Assembly: GCA_046330315.1 (NCBI GenBank)
Contig: JAXLSZ010000008.1
Coordinates: forward strand, 124,001-188,000
Length of the DNA stretch: 64,000 nt
Source of the DNA: JAXLSZ01 sp046330315
Lineage (GTDB): Bacteria; Actinomycetota; Thermoleophilia; Solirubrobacterales; 70-9
Direction of reading: 5' to 3'
This document shows, in pieces, positions 24,068 through 33,216 of this stretch (position 1 is its first letter; each line of letters begins with the position of its first letter). The position numbers were made by a program, and so were the translations under genes. The notes under the pieces are model-generated. The model had not been told where the DNA came from. It was given only the letters and a program-made list of their open reading frames with translations, and did no database searches.

Positions 24068-24844
24068 TCAGCCGGCCTGGGCGAGCTGGGTCTTCAGCCG
24101 CATCACGGCCTTGGTGTGAAGCTGGGAGACGCGGGACTCGGTGACGTCGAGCACGTCTCCGATCTCGCGCAGGGTGAGGTTCTCGTAGTAGTAGAGCGCG
24201 ATCACCACCTGCTCGCGCTCGGGGAGGGTGGCGATCGCCTCGGTGAGGCGCTCCTTCAGCTCCCCGGTGTCGAGCGCCGCCTGGGGATCGGCGGCGCCGG
24301 AGTCGGGGATCGTGTCGAGCAGCGAGACCTGGTCACCCGAGGAGTCCGAGATCGCCCACAGCTCGTCGAGCGCGTAGACCGAGGAGTTGGCGATCTCCAG
24401 CAGCGAGCCCTGCAGCTCCTCCTCGCTCACCCCCAGCTTCTCGGCCAGCTCGGCCTCGGTCGGTGCCCTCTGCAGCTCGTGCTCGAGCTTGGCCTGGGCG
24501 GTCTCGATCTCCCGGGCCCGGGCGCGCACCGAGCGCGGGACCCAGTCGAGCGAGCGCAGCTCGTCGATGATCGAGCCGCGGATCCGCGTCATCGCGAAGG
24601 TCTCGAACTTGATGCCCCGCTCGGGCTCGAAGCGCTCGATCGCCCCGATCAGCCCCATCAGTCCGTAGGAGATCAGGTCGGAGTCCTCGACGTGCGAGGG
24701 GAGGCCGGCGCCGAGCCGCCCGGCGACGAACTTGACCATCGGCGAGTAGGCGACCACCAGCCGCTCCCGCGCGGAGTCGTCGCCCTCCACCTTGTAGCGG
24801 CGCCAGAGCTCCCGGAGCTCGACCTCTTTGACCCCTGTCTCCAT
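24068..24844 (-). CDS. FliA/WhiG family RNA polymerase sigma factor
   Basis: ATG 24844 gives 258 residues. Region 2 is VKFVAGRLGAGLPSHVEDSD followed by LISYGLMGLIGAIERFEPER and KFETFAMTRIRGSIIDELRS. Region 3 holds LEHELQRAPTEAELAEKLGV. Region 4 is LPEREQVVIALYYYENLTLR plus EIGDVLDVTESRVSQLHTKA, the promoter -35 binding HTH. FliA/WhiG sigmas direct flagellar or sporulation-like regulons. No flagellar gene is in the window, so the regulon is unknown. An in-frame GTG slightly upstream is possible. Confidence 0.92.
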   Translation of the reverse strand: METGVKEVELRELWRRYKVEGDDSARERLVVAYSPMVKFVAGRLGAGLPSHVEDSDLISYGLMGLIGAIERFEPERGIKFETFAMTRIRGSIIDELRSLDWVPRSVRARAREIETAQAKLEHELQRAPTEAELAEKLGVSEEELQGSLLEIANSSVYALDELWAISDSSGDQVSLLDTIPDSGAADPQAALDTGELKERLTEAIATLPEREQVVIALYYYENLTLREIGDVLDVTESRVSQLHTKAVMRLKTQLAQAG

Positions 24845-24890
24845 GTCCCGTTTGACGATTCTATGGCCGCATCGCAACCCGTCGGGGCGC

Positions 24891-25778
24891 TCAGGCCCTC
24901 GGATGGCTTCCGGCGTACTGGTCGCGCAGCCGGGCCGCATCAACCCGCGTGTACACCTGGGTGGTCGAGATGGACGAATGACCTAGGAGCTCCTGGATCG
25001 TGCGCAGATCGGCGCCCCCCTCCAGCAGGTGGGTGGCGAAGGAGTGGCGCAGGGAGTGCGGCGAGACCCCGGCCTGCAGCGAGGCTTCCCCGACCCACAG
25101 CGAGAGTCGGCGGGTGACGTCGGAGGGAGACAGCCGGCGACCGCTCTTCGAGAGGAAGAGGGCCTCGCTGCGCCGCGGGCCGGCGAGGGCCGGGCGGCCC
25201 CTGGCCAGGTAGCGCTCCAGGGCCCGCTGGGCGGGCTCGCCGACCGGGAGCACCCTCTCGCGCGAGCCCTTCCCCCGGACCCGGAGCTGCTCGCTGTCGA
25301 AGTCCGCAGCGCCGCAGTCGAGGTTGACGATCTCCTCGCAGCGAAGCCCGCAGGAATAGGCCAGCTCGAGCATTGCCCTGTCGCGGAGCTCCAGCGGGGT
25401 CCGGGCCCCGATCCCCTCCAGCAGCCTCTCCATCTCCTCTCCGGAGAGGACCCTGGGGAGCTTGCTGTCGCGCTTGGGGCTGCTGACCAGGTCGGCCGGG
25501 TTGGCGGGGAGGCGCTCGGTGCGCACCATGAAGTCGAAGAGGCCGCGGATCGCCGCCAGCTTGCGCGAGACCGTGGCGGCGGTTGCTCCCTCGGCGGAGA
25601 GACCCGCGGCGTAGCGGCGCACGTCGCGATGGCGCACGGCCTGCGGCCCCAGCCCGCGCCCGCCGGCCCAGGCCGAGAACTGCGCCAGGTCGACGCCGTA
25701 GGCGCGCCTCGTGCTCTCGGCGCAGCCGCGGGCCACCAGGTCGCGGTCGTGGTCGTGCAGAACGCCTTCCCAGCTCAC
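24891..25778 (-). CDS. xerD: XerC/XerD-type tyrosine recombinase
   Basis: GTG 25778 gives 295 residues, the normal XerD length. The frame stays open upstream into repeat-rich, poorly coding DNA. Domains are an N-terminal SAM-like core-binding region (RAYGVDLAQFSAWAGGRGL) and a catalytic domain with Arg in YSCGLRCEEIVNL, the HxxR of PHSLRHSFATHLLEGG and nucleophile Tyr in SISTTQVYTRVD. It fits the housekeeping Xer recombinase that resolves chromosome dimers at dif. XerC versus XerD cannot be decided from the sequence alone, so the symbol is tentative. Confidence 0.85.
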   Translation of the reverse strand: MSWEGVLHDHDRDLVARGCAESTRRAYGVDLAQFSAWAGGRGLGPQAVRHRDVRRYAAGLSAEGATAATVSRKLAAIRGLFDFMVRTERLPANPADLVSSPKRDSKLPRVLSGEEMERLLEGIGARTPLELRDRAMLELAYSCGLRCEEIVNLDCGAADFDSEQLRVRGKGSRERVLPVGEPAQRALERYLARGRPALAGPRRSEALFLSKSGRRLSPSDVTRRLSLWVGEASLQAGVSPHSLRHSFATHLLEGGADLRTIQELLGHSSISTTQVYTRVDAARLRDQYAGSHPRA

Positions 25779-25892
25779 ACCGTGGGTTTCGCCGGAGCGC
25801 CCGCCCGTCCTGCCGGTGCGGGAAGCCCGCAGCGCCGCGCCCAGCGGCCGGTGCGGCGCCCCTGACCCCGCGGGACCGGCCTCCCCGGCGGC

Positions 25893-26161
25893 GGGTCCTG
25901 TCATGGGATGGGACCCACCATTGCCTGCGCTCCACGGCGGGTGCTCGGCAATGGGTCCTCCCATCCCATGCCACCCGCCGCAGGGGGCCCCCTCTTCAGC
26001 GCCCCGGGGACCCGCGGGTGCGCCCGTCCTGGACCGGGGCGGGCGGGCGGCGTCTGCCACGGGTGGCGTCGGATGGGATGGACCACCCCGAGCAGGCTTC
26101 AGCGAGCGGAGGGGTGGTGGGCCCCATCCGGTGACAGGACCCGTGGCCCGTGACAGGACCC
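25893..26161. repeat. Cluster of inverted and direct palindromic repeats upstream of xerD
   Basis: Related copies of a GGATGGGACCCACC-type motif occur at 25893-25925 (plus), 25947-25973 (minus), about 26068-26090 (plus) and 26111-26142 (minus), with an extra TGACAGGACCC at about 26150. The first two form a 24-base inverted repeat with a spacer of about 21 bases. The outer copies share GGGTCCTGTCA. The arrangement looks like a REP-type cluster or multi-site operator, and coding frames through it are low-complexity. Confidence 0.65.
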
Positions 26162-26231
26162 GCCGCCCTGGGAGGCTGGTGTCACGCGAGGTCGGGAGAA
26201 CGGCAGCGGGGCGGTTGGGATACTTGGGGCG

Positions 26232-26632
26232 ATGCCGGGAGAAGACCTCGAGGTGATGCGGCGGATGATCGAATCGTCAACCGCGGCGACGTCGGCGGTG
26301 TCGTCTCCGCGTTCGACCCGGCCTGCACCCTCACCGAGCCGCCCGAGATGCCGGACCGCTCCGACCGCGGCTACGAGGGTCACGACGGCATTCGCGCATG
26401 GATGGCCAACCTCCGCGAGATCGCCGAGGTCCGCTTCGAGGTGCACGACCTCACGCACCGGGGCGAGGTGATCGTCTCCGAATGGGTCGCGCGCGGCACC
26501 GGGCGCCTGAGCGGCACGCCGATCGAGTGGCGGACCTTCGCGGTGCTCCGCGTGCGCGACGGGAAGATCGCCACGGCGCAGGGCTTCCTGAGCCGCGGAG
26601 AGGCCCTCGCGGCGGCGGGTCAGCCGATGTAG
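26232..26632 (+). pseudogene. SnoaL-like (NTF2-fold) gene with one-base frameshift
   Basis: ATG 26232 opens MPGEDLEVMRRMIES, the usual SnoaL-type first helix. From about 26278 the similarity moves to another frame: VNRGDVGGVVSAFDPACTL, GYEGHDGIRAWMANLRE and then a normal beta-sheet end (IEWRTFAVLRVRDGKIA). Adding one base at GAATCGTCAAC joins the two halves. The product would be a roughly 133-residue polyketide-cyclase/SnoaL-like protein of unknown substrate. Either the gene is broken or one base was lost in sequencing. It overlaps the convergent L,D-transpeptidase by 13 bases. Confidence 0.7.
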
Positions 26633-27657
26633 ATTGGAGTGCCGACGTCCACGCGGTCGTAGAGGTCGATCACGTCGGGGATCGACATCCGCACGCACCC
26701 GTGCGAGGCGGCGGTGCCGAGCGACCAGGTCTCGTCGGTACCGTGGATTCCGGCGCCGTCGAAGATGCCCAGCCAGCGGGCCTTGATCGGGTCCTCGGGC
26801 CCCGGGGGGATTACCTGGCCGGCCAGGTCGCCCGCCCAGGCCGAGTCGGGCACGTGCCAGGAGGGGTTCACCTGCTTGTCCTGGATGTGGTAGAGCCCGG
26901 CCGGGGTCTCGAGTCCCTGCTGGCCCACGGCGACCGTGTAGGACTTGGCCAGCTCGAGGTCCTTCCAGAGGCGCAGCGTGAAGCTGGAGCGATCGAGGGT
27001 CAGGTAGCTCGGGTACTGCGAGGCGACCTGGTCGGTGGTGATCTGCGGCTTGGTGGCGTGGACCCTGGCGGTCACGACGCGCCGTCCGCCGGCGTCGGTC
27101 GCCGCGGCGTCTAGCCGGCGGGTCAGCAGCACGTCGCGGACCTTCAGGCCCGCCCTGGCGGGAACCACGTTGAGCGAGTCGGGTCCCGGGCTGACCGAGG
27201 CGTTGCGGGGATCCCGGTCGATGTCGGCGGCGACCCGCCGCACGAAACGGTTGATGGCTCGCTGCGAGTAGGTGATCTCGGGCCTGATCCGCTCGTCCAC
27301 GCTGCCGCCGGTCACGTAGCGAACGAGGCGACCCGGAAGGCCCCCGTCGCGGCTCGCCGCCAGGGCCTGGTCCACGATCGCGTCGATGTTCGCCCGCACC
27401 CGGAGGCGTGCGCCGGGCAGCGACCAGGTGCGGCCCGCGTACCTGACGCGGACCGGCCCCCGGAGGGGCCCGATCAGCCGGTTGCGCAGCAGCGCCTTGG
27501 CGTCCGCGGCGCTGAGCCCGCCGATGTCCACACCGTCAACGGTCACGCCGCCGGCGATCTTGTCCTTCTGGGAGTTGTCGTAGGCGTAGGCGCCCACGGT
27601 ACCCCCGAGAAGCACGAGCACCGCGACGATGATTGCTGTCTGTGTCTTGCGTCCCAA
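26620..27657 (-). CDS. L,D-transpeptidase (YkuD) with peptidoglycan-binding-type domain
   Basis: A 345-residue protein with an N-terminal membrane anchor (TAIIVAVLVLLGGTVGAYAY). Residues 30-200 form the repeated domain (VDGVDIGGLSAADAKALL) that usually precedes YkuD domains. The YkuD domain near 210-345 ends with IHGTDETWSLGTAASHGCVR, holding the catalytic Cys and His. The family forms 3-3 cross-links in the cell wall outside the membrane. It stands alone and converges with the SnoaL-like pseudogene. Confidence 0.92.
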   Translation of the reverse strand: MGRKTQTAIIVAVLVLLGGTVGAYAYDNSQKDKIAGGVTVDGVDIGGLSAADAKALLRNRLIGPLRGPVRVRYAGRTWSLPGARLRVRANIDAIVDQALAASRDGGLPGRLVRYVTGGSVDERIRPEITYSQRAINRFVRRVAADIDRDPRNASVSPGPDSLNVVPARAGLKVRDVLLTRRLDAAATDAGGRRVVTARVHATKPQITTDQVASQYPSYLTLDRSSFTLRLWKDLELAKSYTVAVGQQGLETPAGLYHIQDKQVNPSWHVPDSAWAGDLAGQVIPPGPEDPIKARWLGIFDGAGIHGTDETWSLGTAASHGCVRMSIPDVIDLYDRVDVGTPIYIG

Positions 27658-27767
27658 GGTCGCGCGGCGGGCGGAGGGTGTGCCCTTGATCCTCCTAGGA
27701 GAGAGAGTTTAGGCAGGCGGCCCCGCGTCCCTTCCGGGGAACCACCGATGCAATCGGGTGTGCGTAC

Positions 27768-28892
27768 TCAGGGATCCTCGGCCGGCGGAGCCGGGTCGAA
27801 CATCGCCGCATCGTCGGGGCCGACGGGCGGGCCGGGCCGGCGGCGCACGTGCGGGCTCCAGCGCAGAAAGTCCTCGACCTCGCGCTCGTATCGGTAGGGC
27901 TCCCCGGCGGCGGCCTTCACCCCCCGCAGGCGCAGCTCCTCGGCCTGGGCGAGCACCGCCTCCCGCGAGGTCTGGCGGTAGCGGAACCCGGTCGCCTTAA
28001 GCCGCCGGTTGTCGAGGCCGCGGCCGAAGCGGAGCTGGGCGAGCATCTCGTCGGGAAAGGGCACTCCTGCGCGCCGCATCGAGCCGGCCACCAGCCCCGT
28101 TCCCCAGGGCGGCAGCGCCGGCAGTGGCCGCTTGCCCAGTAGCCCGATGGCCTCCGAGAGGGCCAGCACGCCGTCGGCGGCCAGGTTGTAGACCCCGGGA
28201 AGGTCCCTGAAGGCCGCGTGCTCGAGCCCGCGCACCACGTCGTCGCAGTGCACGAACTGGCAGCGGGGGTCGAAGCCGAGGATCATCGGGACCATCGGCA
28301 GCGCGAACAGGCGGGTGTACGGCGTCTCGATGCCGGGCCCCAGGACGTTGGTGGCGCGCAGCACCGTGACGGTCATCTCGCCCCGCTTCCCGGCGAAGTC
28401 GGCGACCGACGCCTCGGCTTCGACGATGTCGCGCTCGATCTGGGTGCGCGGTGGGTGCCGCCGGCGCATCTCCTCCGTGAAGAAGGCCGGGTCGTCCTGC
28501 TCGCACCCATACCAGTGGGCCGAGCTCTTGAATACCAGCCTGCGGACCGGCGAGCCGGCCCCGGCGCATCCGGCGAGGATGTTGAGGGTGCCGATCACGT
28601 TGTTCTCGTGCGTGTCCGAACGGGATGCGGCGGTGGAGTCGACCACCAGGCGGGTGTCGATCACAGTGTCGATCTCGGCGGCCCGGACGATGCGCTCGAT
28701 CAGCGCGTGCTGGGCGCCGACCTTGACGAACTCGGTGCGCCCCATCTCCCGGGTCGGCTCGGTCGTGTCGACTCCGATGATCGCCTCGACCTCGGGGAAG
28801 GACTCCAGGGCCTGGGCCAGCCGTCCTCCCCAGTAGGTCGCCAGGCCGGTGACCAGGAGCCGGCGGGCCGGTCGCACCCCCGGGGCGCTCAC
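27768..28892 (-). CDS. NAD-dependent epimerase/dehydratase (extended SDR)
   Basis: GTG 28892 overlaps the acyltransferase stop (GTGA) and gives 374 residues. The Rossmann loop is VTGLATYWGGRLA, a looser form of GxxGxxG. The active-site region has KSSAHWYGC in place of the usual YxxxK, so a canonical SDR catalytic pair is not obvious; TNVLGPGIETPYT is typical of the family. The C-terminus holds helical and Pro-rich parts. It probably works with the adjacent acyltransferase in lipid or glycolipid metabolism, which is inference from gene coupling. Confidence 0.8.
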   Translation of the reverse strand: MSAPGVRPARRLLVTGLATYWGGRLAQALESFPEVEAIIGVDTTEPTREMGRTEFVKVGAQHALIERIVRAAEIDTVIDTRLVVDSTAASRSDTHENNVIGTLNILAGCAGAGSPVRRLVFKSSAHWYGCEQDDPAFFTEEMRRRHPPRTQIERDIVEAEASVADFAGKRGEMTVTVLRATNVLGPGIETPYTRLFALPMVPMILGFDPRCQFVHCDDVVRGLEHAAFRDLPGVYNLAADGVLALSEAIGLLGKRPLPALPPWGTGLVAGSMRRAGVPFPDEMLAQLRFGRGLDNRRLKATGFRYRQTSREAVLAQAEELRLRGVKAAAGEPYRYEREVEDFLRWSPHVRRRPGPPVGPDDAAMFDPAPPAEDP

Positions 28893-29761
28893 CCGAACCA
28901 CACCGAGCGTCGTGCGGCGAGCATCTCCTCGAGCCCCGCCTGGATCCGCGCCCTCGCCTCCCGAGCCACCGAATTCACCAGCTCCGGGTCGGACCCGGTC
29001 GAGGCGGTCTCGACCGGCTCCAGGAAGCGGACCCGGAACTTCGCCGGGAGGTAGCCGAACATGCCTGCCGGCCCCAGCCACGGCAGGGTCGGGGTGAGCG
29101 GGAGGCCCAGAAGGCCGGCGATCCTCCCCGCCGCGCCGGGACTGGCCAGGACGGGGGACGCCTCCCCTGCCCCGACCACGCAGACGGGCACCAGGGGCAC
29201 CCCGGCCCGCATCGCGGCGGCGGCGAGGCGGTCGCCGCCGAAGCGGCGCAGCCGGTAGCGCCGGTGGAAGACCTTCTCGGTGCCCTTGCGCTCCTCCGGG
29301 AAGAGCAGGACCAGCCTGCGCTCGTCGTGGAGGAGGCGGTGGACGTTGGCCGGGTGGGTGGAAACGCAGCCGACCTTCCGGGCCAGCATCGAGAGGAACG
29401 GGTAGGCGCCGAAGGGACCGTCGACCGCGATGCTCACCGGCCTCCGCGCCGGGTGCTCCTCGCGGATCGATCGGGCGATCATCGCGGCCTCGCCGGCAAG
29501 CGCGCCCGAGTGGTTGGCGCCCAGCAGGGCCCCGCCACGCTCCGGCACGTGCTCGAGGCCCTCCGCCTCGACCCGGAAGAGGTAGCGGTAGAGGAACTCC
29601 ACGGCGGTGCGGTCGAAGATGCCCTCCAGCCTCTCCGAGCGCCCCCAGTCGTCGACCCGGCGCTCTGGCTCGATCGCCGGAAGCAGGTCCCGCGGGAGTG
29701 CCGCGGGAAGAGCCCTCGCCCGGGCGCGCGGGGGCTCGGAGACCGGCATCCTCTCGCTCAT
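28889..29761 (-). CDS. PlsC-type lysophospholipid acyltransferase
   Basis: A 290-residue acyltransferase-fold protein. Block I is LLGANHSGALAGEAAM; the acidic residue of the usual H-x(4-6)-D is Glu here. Block III is LVLLFPEERKGTEKVFHRR, and block IV is GVPLVPVCVVGAGE. Relatives transfer acyl chains to lysophospholipids at the membrane. The Asp-to-Glu change in block I may alter activity. It is coupled by a four-base overlap to the epimerase-like gene and divergent from the folate gene by about 45 bases. Confidence 0.82.
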   Translation of the reverse strand: MSERMPVSEPPRARARALPAALPRDLLPAIEPERRVDDWGRSERLEGIFDRTAVEFLYRYLFRVEAEGLEHVPERGGALLGANHSGALAGEAAMIARSIREEHPARRPVSIAVDGPFGAYPFLSMLARKVGCVSTHPANVHRLLHDERRLVLLFPEERKGTEKVFHRRYRLRRFGGDRLAAAAMRAGVPLVPVCVVGAGEASPVLASPGAAGRIAGLLGLPLTPTLPWLGPAGMFGYLPAKFRVRFLEPVETASTGSDPELVNSVAREARARIQAGLEEMLAARRSVWFG

Positions 29762-29807
29762 CGGGGCATTCTGGCAGGGCCGGTGCTCGCCGCCGCGCGG
29801 CCTCTAT

Positions 29808-30533
29808 ATGTTTCGCCGGGTGCGATCGAAGGACGAGGTGCGCGAGGACGTCTGGAAGGCGATGGAGCGGGAGGGCGTCTCGCGGTTCCCGGGCGCCGAG
29901 GGGCGGATCCCGAACTTCGCCGGGGCCAAGCTGGCCGCGGAGAAGCTGGCCGGCCACAGGGCCTGGAAGCGGGCCCGGGTGGTCAAGGCCAACCCCGACT
30001 CCCCGCAGACCCACGCCCGCCGCGCCGCCCTGGAGGAGGGGAAGATCGTGATCATGGCCGTTCCCAGGCTGCGGGACATCCACCCCTTCCGGGTCCTGGA
30101 CCCCAAGCGTCTCTCCAAGCAGGCGGTGAAGGAGGCCGCCACGATCAAGGGGGCGCTGCGGCACGGCCGCGTGGTGGCGCTCGACGAGCTGCCCGAGATC
30201 GACCTGGTGCTCTGCGGCGCCGTTGCGGTCAACCTGAGCGGCGCGCGGATCGGCAAGGGCGGCGGCTTCTCCGACCTCGAGTACGGGATCCTGATCGACT
30301 CGGGGAAGATCGACGACCACACCACCGTCGCGACCACCGTCCACCCCATCCAGATCCTTCGCCAGCACCTCCAGTCCACCGCCCACGACCTCCCCGTCGA
30401 CGTGATCTCCACGCCCCGGGCGGTGATCGACGTCGAGCGCCAGTACGAGCGGCCCCGCGGGATCCTCTGGGACCACCTGCAGCCTCCGCAGATCCGCGAG
30501 ATCCCGGTGCTCGAGCGGATGGGATATGCCTGA
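29808..30533 (+). CDS. 5-formyltetrahydrofolate cyclo-ligase family protein
   Basis: ATG 29808 gives 241 residues. The family converts 5-formyl-THF to 5,10-methenyl-THF with ATP. Visible features are KDEVREDVWKAMEREGVSRF at the N-terminus and a nucleotide/folate-binding GARIGKGGGFSDLEYGIL loop. This subtype (archaeal/actinobacterial, about 240 residues) is longer than the E. coli enzyme. There is no Shine-Dalgarno before the ATG, and translation may be leaderless. It overlaps the alpha/beta hydrolase start by eight bases. Confidence 0.82.
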   Translation: MFRRVRSKDEVREDVWKAMEREGVSRFPGAEGRIPNFAGAKLAAEKLAGHRAWKRARVVKANPDSPQTHARRAALEEGKIVIMAVPRLRDIHPFRVLDPKRLSKQAVKEAATIKGALRHGRVVALDELPEIDLVLCGAVAVNLSGARIGKGGGFSDLEYGILIDSGKIDDHTTVATTVHPIQILRQHLQSTAHDLPVDVISTPRAVIDVERQYERPRGILWDHLQPPQIREIPVLERMGYA

Positions 30534-31476
30534 GGCGGCCCTGCTCGGGCCTCCGGCGCGCCCGGCCGGCGATTACGGGACCCCCGACCCGGAGTGGCTG
30601 CGCATCGACTGGCGCGAGCACCTGCGCACCGTCGAGTTGCCGGGGGCCGCGGTCAACTTCGTCGAGATGGGCGAGGGAGCCCCGCTGCTCTTCGTGCACG
30701 GGCTCTCGGGCTGCTGGCAGAACTGGCTGGAGAACGCCCCCCACTTCGCGCGGCGTTACCGCGTAATCGCCCTCGACCTGCCGGGGTTCGGCAACAGCCC
30801 CCTGCCGGCCTGGCAGATCGACATCCCGGCCTACGGCCGGCTGCTGCACGACTTCTGCGAGAAGCTCGGCATCGAGCGCTGCGCGGCCGTCGTCGGCAAC
30901 TCGATGGGCGGCTTCATCTCCACCGAGGCGGTGATCCAGCGCCCCGGGCGGTTCGAGCGCCTGGTGCTCGTCTCGGCGGCGGGGATGACCAGGGCCCAGG
31001 CCCGCAGCGAGCCGGCGGCGCTGCTCGGACGGATCGCCGAGATGAGCGGGCCGGTGATCGCCAGGTTCAACCGCGCCGGCCTGGTCCGCCCCCGGGCCCG
31101 CTACATGGCCTTCCGCGGCGTCTTCCGCTACCCGAACAGGCTCAGCCCCGAGCTCCTCTACGAGCAGGTCGAGCCGGCGCTGCGCAGCCCCGGCTTCACC
31201 GATGCCCTGAAGTCGGTGATCGGCTACGACCTCCGCGACCGCGCCGGCGAGATCGAGATCCCGGCCATGGTGGTGTGGGGGTTCGACGACCGGATAGTCC
31301 CGGTCCAGGCGGCCCTCAGCTACCACCGCCGCATCCCCCACTCTCGGCTGGAGATCTTCGAGCGCACCGGTCACCTGCCCCAGCTCGAGCGCCCCTCCCG
31401 CTTCAACCGCGTCCTCGACGAGTTCCTCACACCGCCCGCCGAGGCGCACCTCCCCCCCGGTCCGGCCGCGGATTAG
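30526..31476 (+). CDS. Alpha/beta hydrolase
   Basis: A 316-residue alpha/beta hydrolase with oxyanion region LLFVHGLSGCWQNW, nucleophile elbow VVGNSMGGFIS (Ser), acid VWGFDDRIVP (Asp) and base FERTGHLPQLERP (His), so the triad is complete. The cap domain is helical (MAFRGVFRYPNRL). There is no signal peptide. It overlaps the folate gene by eight bases, so the two are co-translated. The substrate is not deducible. Confidence 0.88.
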   Translation: MPEAALLGPPARPAGDYGTPDPEWLRIDWREHLRTVELPGAAVNFVEMGEGAPLLFVHGLSGCWQNWLENAPHFARRYRVIALDLPGFGNSPLPAWQIDIPAYGRLLHDFCEKLGIERCAAVVGNSMGGFISTEAVIQRPGRFERLVLVSAAGMTRAQARSEPAALLGRIAEMSGPVIARFNRAGLVRPRARYMAFRGVFRYPNRLSPELLYEQVEPALRSPGFTDALKSVIGYDLRDRAGEIEIPAMVVWGFDDRIVPVQAALSYHRRIPHSRLEIFERTGHLPQLERPSRFNRVLDEFLTPPAEAHLPPGPAAD

Positions 31477-31508
31477 GCCGGCGCTCGGCGATGGCCCCGG
31501 CGGGCCGG

Positions 31509-33206
31509 TCAGCCGGTTACAGCGCCGTGCGAGGCGCTGGAGACGGTGGCCGCGTACTTCGCCATCACGCCGCGCTCGTAGGCCGGCTCGGGCGCCTGGT
31601 AGGCGGCGACCCGCTCGGCGATCTCCTCGTCGCTCAGGGCGACGTCAATGCGGCGCTCGTCGACGTCGATGGTCACCTCGTCGCCGTCGCGGATCGCCGC
31701 GATCGCGCCGCCCTTGACCGCCTCGGGCGCAACGTGCCCGGCCATCAGGCCGCGCGTCGCGCCGGAGAAGCGGCCGTCGGTGAGCAGCGCCACCTCCTCG
31801 CCGAGGCCCTCGCCGACGATCGCCGCGGTGACCTGCAGCATCTCCCGCATGCCGGGGCCCCCGGCCGGCCCCTCGTTGCGGATCACGATGACGTCGCCGG
31901 GCTCGATCCGCTGCTCCTTGACGGCTCGGAAGCATTCCTCCTCGGACTCGAAGACCCTCGCCGGGCCGGTCTGGCCGCGGCGCTCGGTGCCGGCCAGCTT
32001 GACCACGGCGCCCTCGGGGGCGACGTTCCCGCGCAGGATCGCCAGGCCCCCCGCGCTCTTCAGCGGGTCGGACAGCGGACGCACGACCTCCTGGCCGGGC
32101 GTCTCGGTCGCCGCTTCCGCGATCTCGCCGATCGTCTCGCCGGTGACCGTGAGCGCCTCGGTGTGAAGGATGCCCGCCTCGGCGAGGCGGCTGAGGATCA
32201 GCGGCACGCCGCCGGCCCGGTATAGATCGGTGGCGACGAAGCGCCCTCCCGGCTTGAGGTCGGCGAGCAGCGGCGTGCGGCGCGAGACCTCCTCGAAGTC
32301 GTCGATGTCGAGGTCGACCCCCGCCTCCTTGGCGACGGCGAGAAGGTGCAGGACGCCGTTGGTCGACCCGCCCGAGGCGCAGACGCAGGCGATCGCGTTC
32401 TCGATCGACTCCCGGGTGATGATCCGGCTCGGCCGCAGGTCCCTTTCGAGGACCAGCACGGCGAGCTCGCCGATCCGCTCGGCCACCGACATCTTGCCGG
32501 GGTCCTCGGCGGGGACCATCGCCGATCCGCCCGGGGAAACGCCCAGCGCCTCGAAGGCGCAGGCCATCGTGTTGGCGGTGAACTGGCCGCCACAGGCCCC
32601 CGCGCCGGGGCTCGCCACGCCCTCGAGCTCGTGGAGCTCCTCGTCGCTCATCTCCCCTGCGGCGTTTGCCCCGACCGCCTCGAAGACATCGAGGATCGTG
32701 ACGTCGTGGCCGTGCCAGCGGCCGGGGGCGATGGAGCCCCCGTAGAGCATCAGGGAGGGGATGTCGAGCCTGGCCATCGCCATCACGCAGCCGGGGATGG
32801 TCTTGTCGCAGGCGGAGAGGGCGACCAGCGAATCGAACTGGTAGCCGCGGGCCGTCAGCTCGATCGAGTCGGCGATCACCTCACGGCTGACCAGGGAGGT
32901 CTTCATCCCCTTCGTCCCCATGGTGATCCCGTCGGAGATCGCCACGGTGTTGAACTCCATCGGGGTGCCGCCTCCCTTTCGCACCCCCTCCTTGATCGGG
33001 CCGGCGAGCCCGCGAAGGTGGAAGTTGCAGGGCATCGCCTCGATCCAGGTGTTGGCCACCCCGACCGTGGGGCGGCTCAGCGCCTCGTCGTCGAAGCCGA
33101 TGCCCTTCATGTAGGCGCGGGCCGCGGCCCGCTCGGGGCCGTCGAAGACAGCCGCCGAACGGGGTCGGGGAAGGGCGGGGGCCGCGTTCGAGGTGCTCTC
33201 GCTCAT
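31509..33206 (-). CDS. ilvD: Dihydroxy-acid dehydratase
   Basis: ATG 33206 gives 565 residues, the standard IlvD length; the frame stays open upstream only through repeat DNA. It catalyses dehydration of dihydroxy-isovalerate and dihydroxy-methylvalerate in branched-chain amino acid synthesis. Fe-S cluster cysteines are in MPCNFHL, SACDKTIPGC and GACGGQFTANTM, and LLTDGRFSGATRG near the C-terminus is the family signature. Other ilv genes are not in the window. Confidence 0.96.
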   Translation of the reverse strand: MSESTSNAAPALPRPRSAAVFDGPERAAARAYMKGIGFDDEALSRPTVGVANTWIEAMPCNFHLRGLAGPIKEGVRKGGGTPMEFNTVAISDGITMGTKGMKTSLVSREVIADSIELTARGYQFDSLVALSACDKTIPGCVMAMARLDIPSLMLYGGSIAPGRWHGHDVTILDVFEAVGANAAGEMSDEELHELEGVASPGAGACGGQFTANTMACAFEALGVSPGGSAMVPAEDPGKMSVAERIGELAVLVLERDLRPSRIITRESIENAIACVCASGGSTNGVLHLLAVAKEAGVDLDIDDFEEVSRRTPLLADLKPGGRFVATDLYRAGGVPLILSRLAEAGILHTEALTVTGETIGEIAEAATETPGQEVVRPLSDPLKSAGGLAILRGNVAPEGAVVKLAGTERRGQTGPARVFESEEECFRAVKEQRIEPGDVIVIRNEGPAGGPGMREMLQVTAAIVGEGLGEEVALLTDGRFSGATRGLMAGHVAPEAVKGGAIAAIRDGDEVTIDVDERRIDVALSDEEIAERVAAYQAPEPAYERGVMAKYAATVSSASHGAVTG

Positions 33207-33216
33207 CACCGGGAGC

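Noticed and set aside
20958..24119. Very long plus-strand open frame opposite the RNase H, zinc-ribbon and EF-G2 genes
   Set aside because: It is antisense to three well-supported minus-strand genes and is Leu/Arg/Asp/Gly-rich, as expected from high-GC shadow frames.
25779..26060. Longer N-terminus for XerD
   Set aside because: It would be encoded by palindromic repeat DNA with low-complexity protein; GTG 25778 gives the normal family length.
29607..29807. Longer N-terminus for the folate cyclo-ligase
   Set aside because: It is antisense to the acyltransferase, and the family homology begins at 29808 or later.
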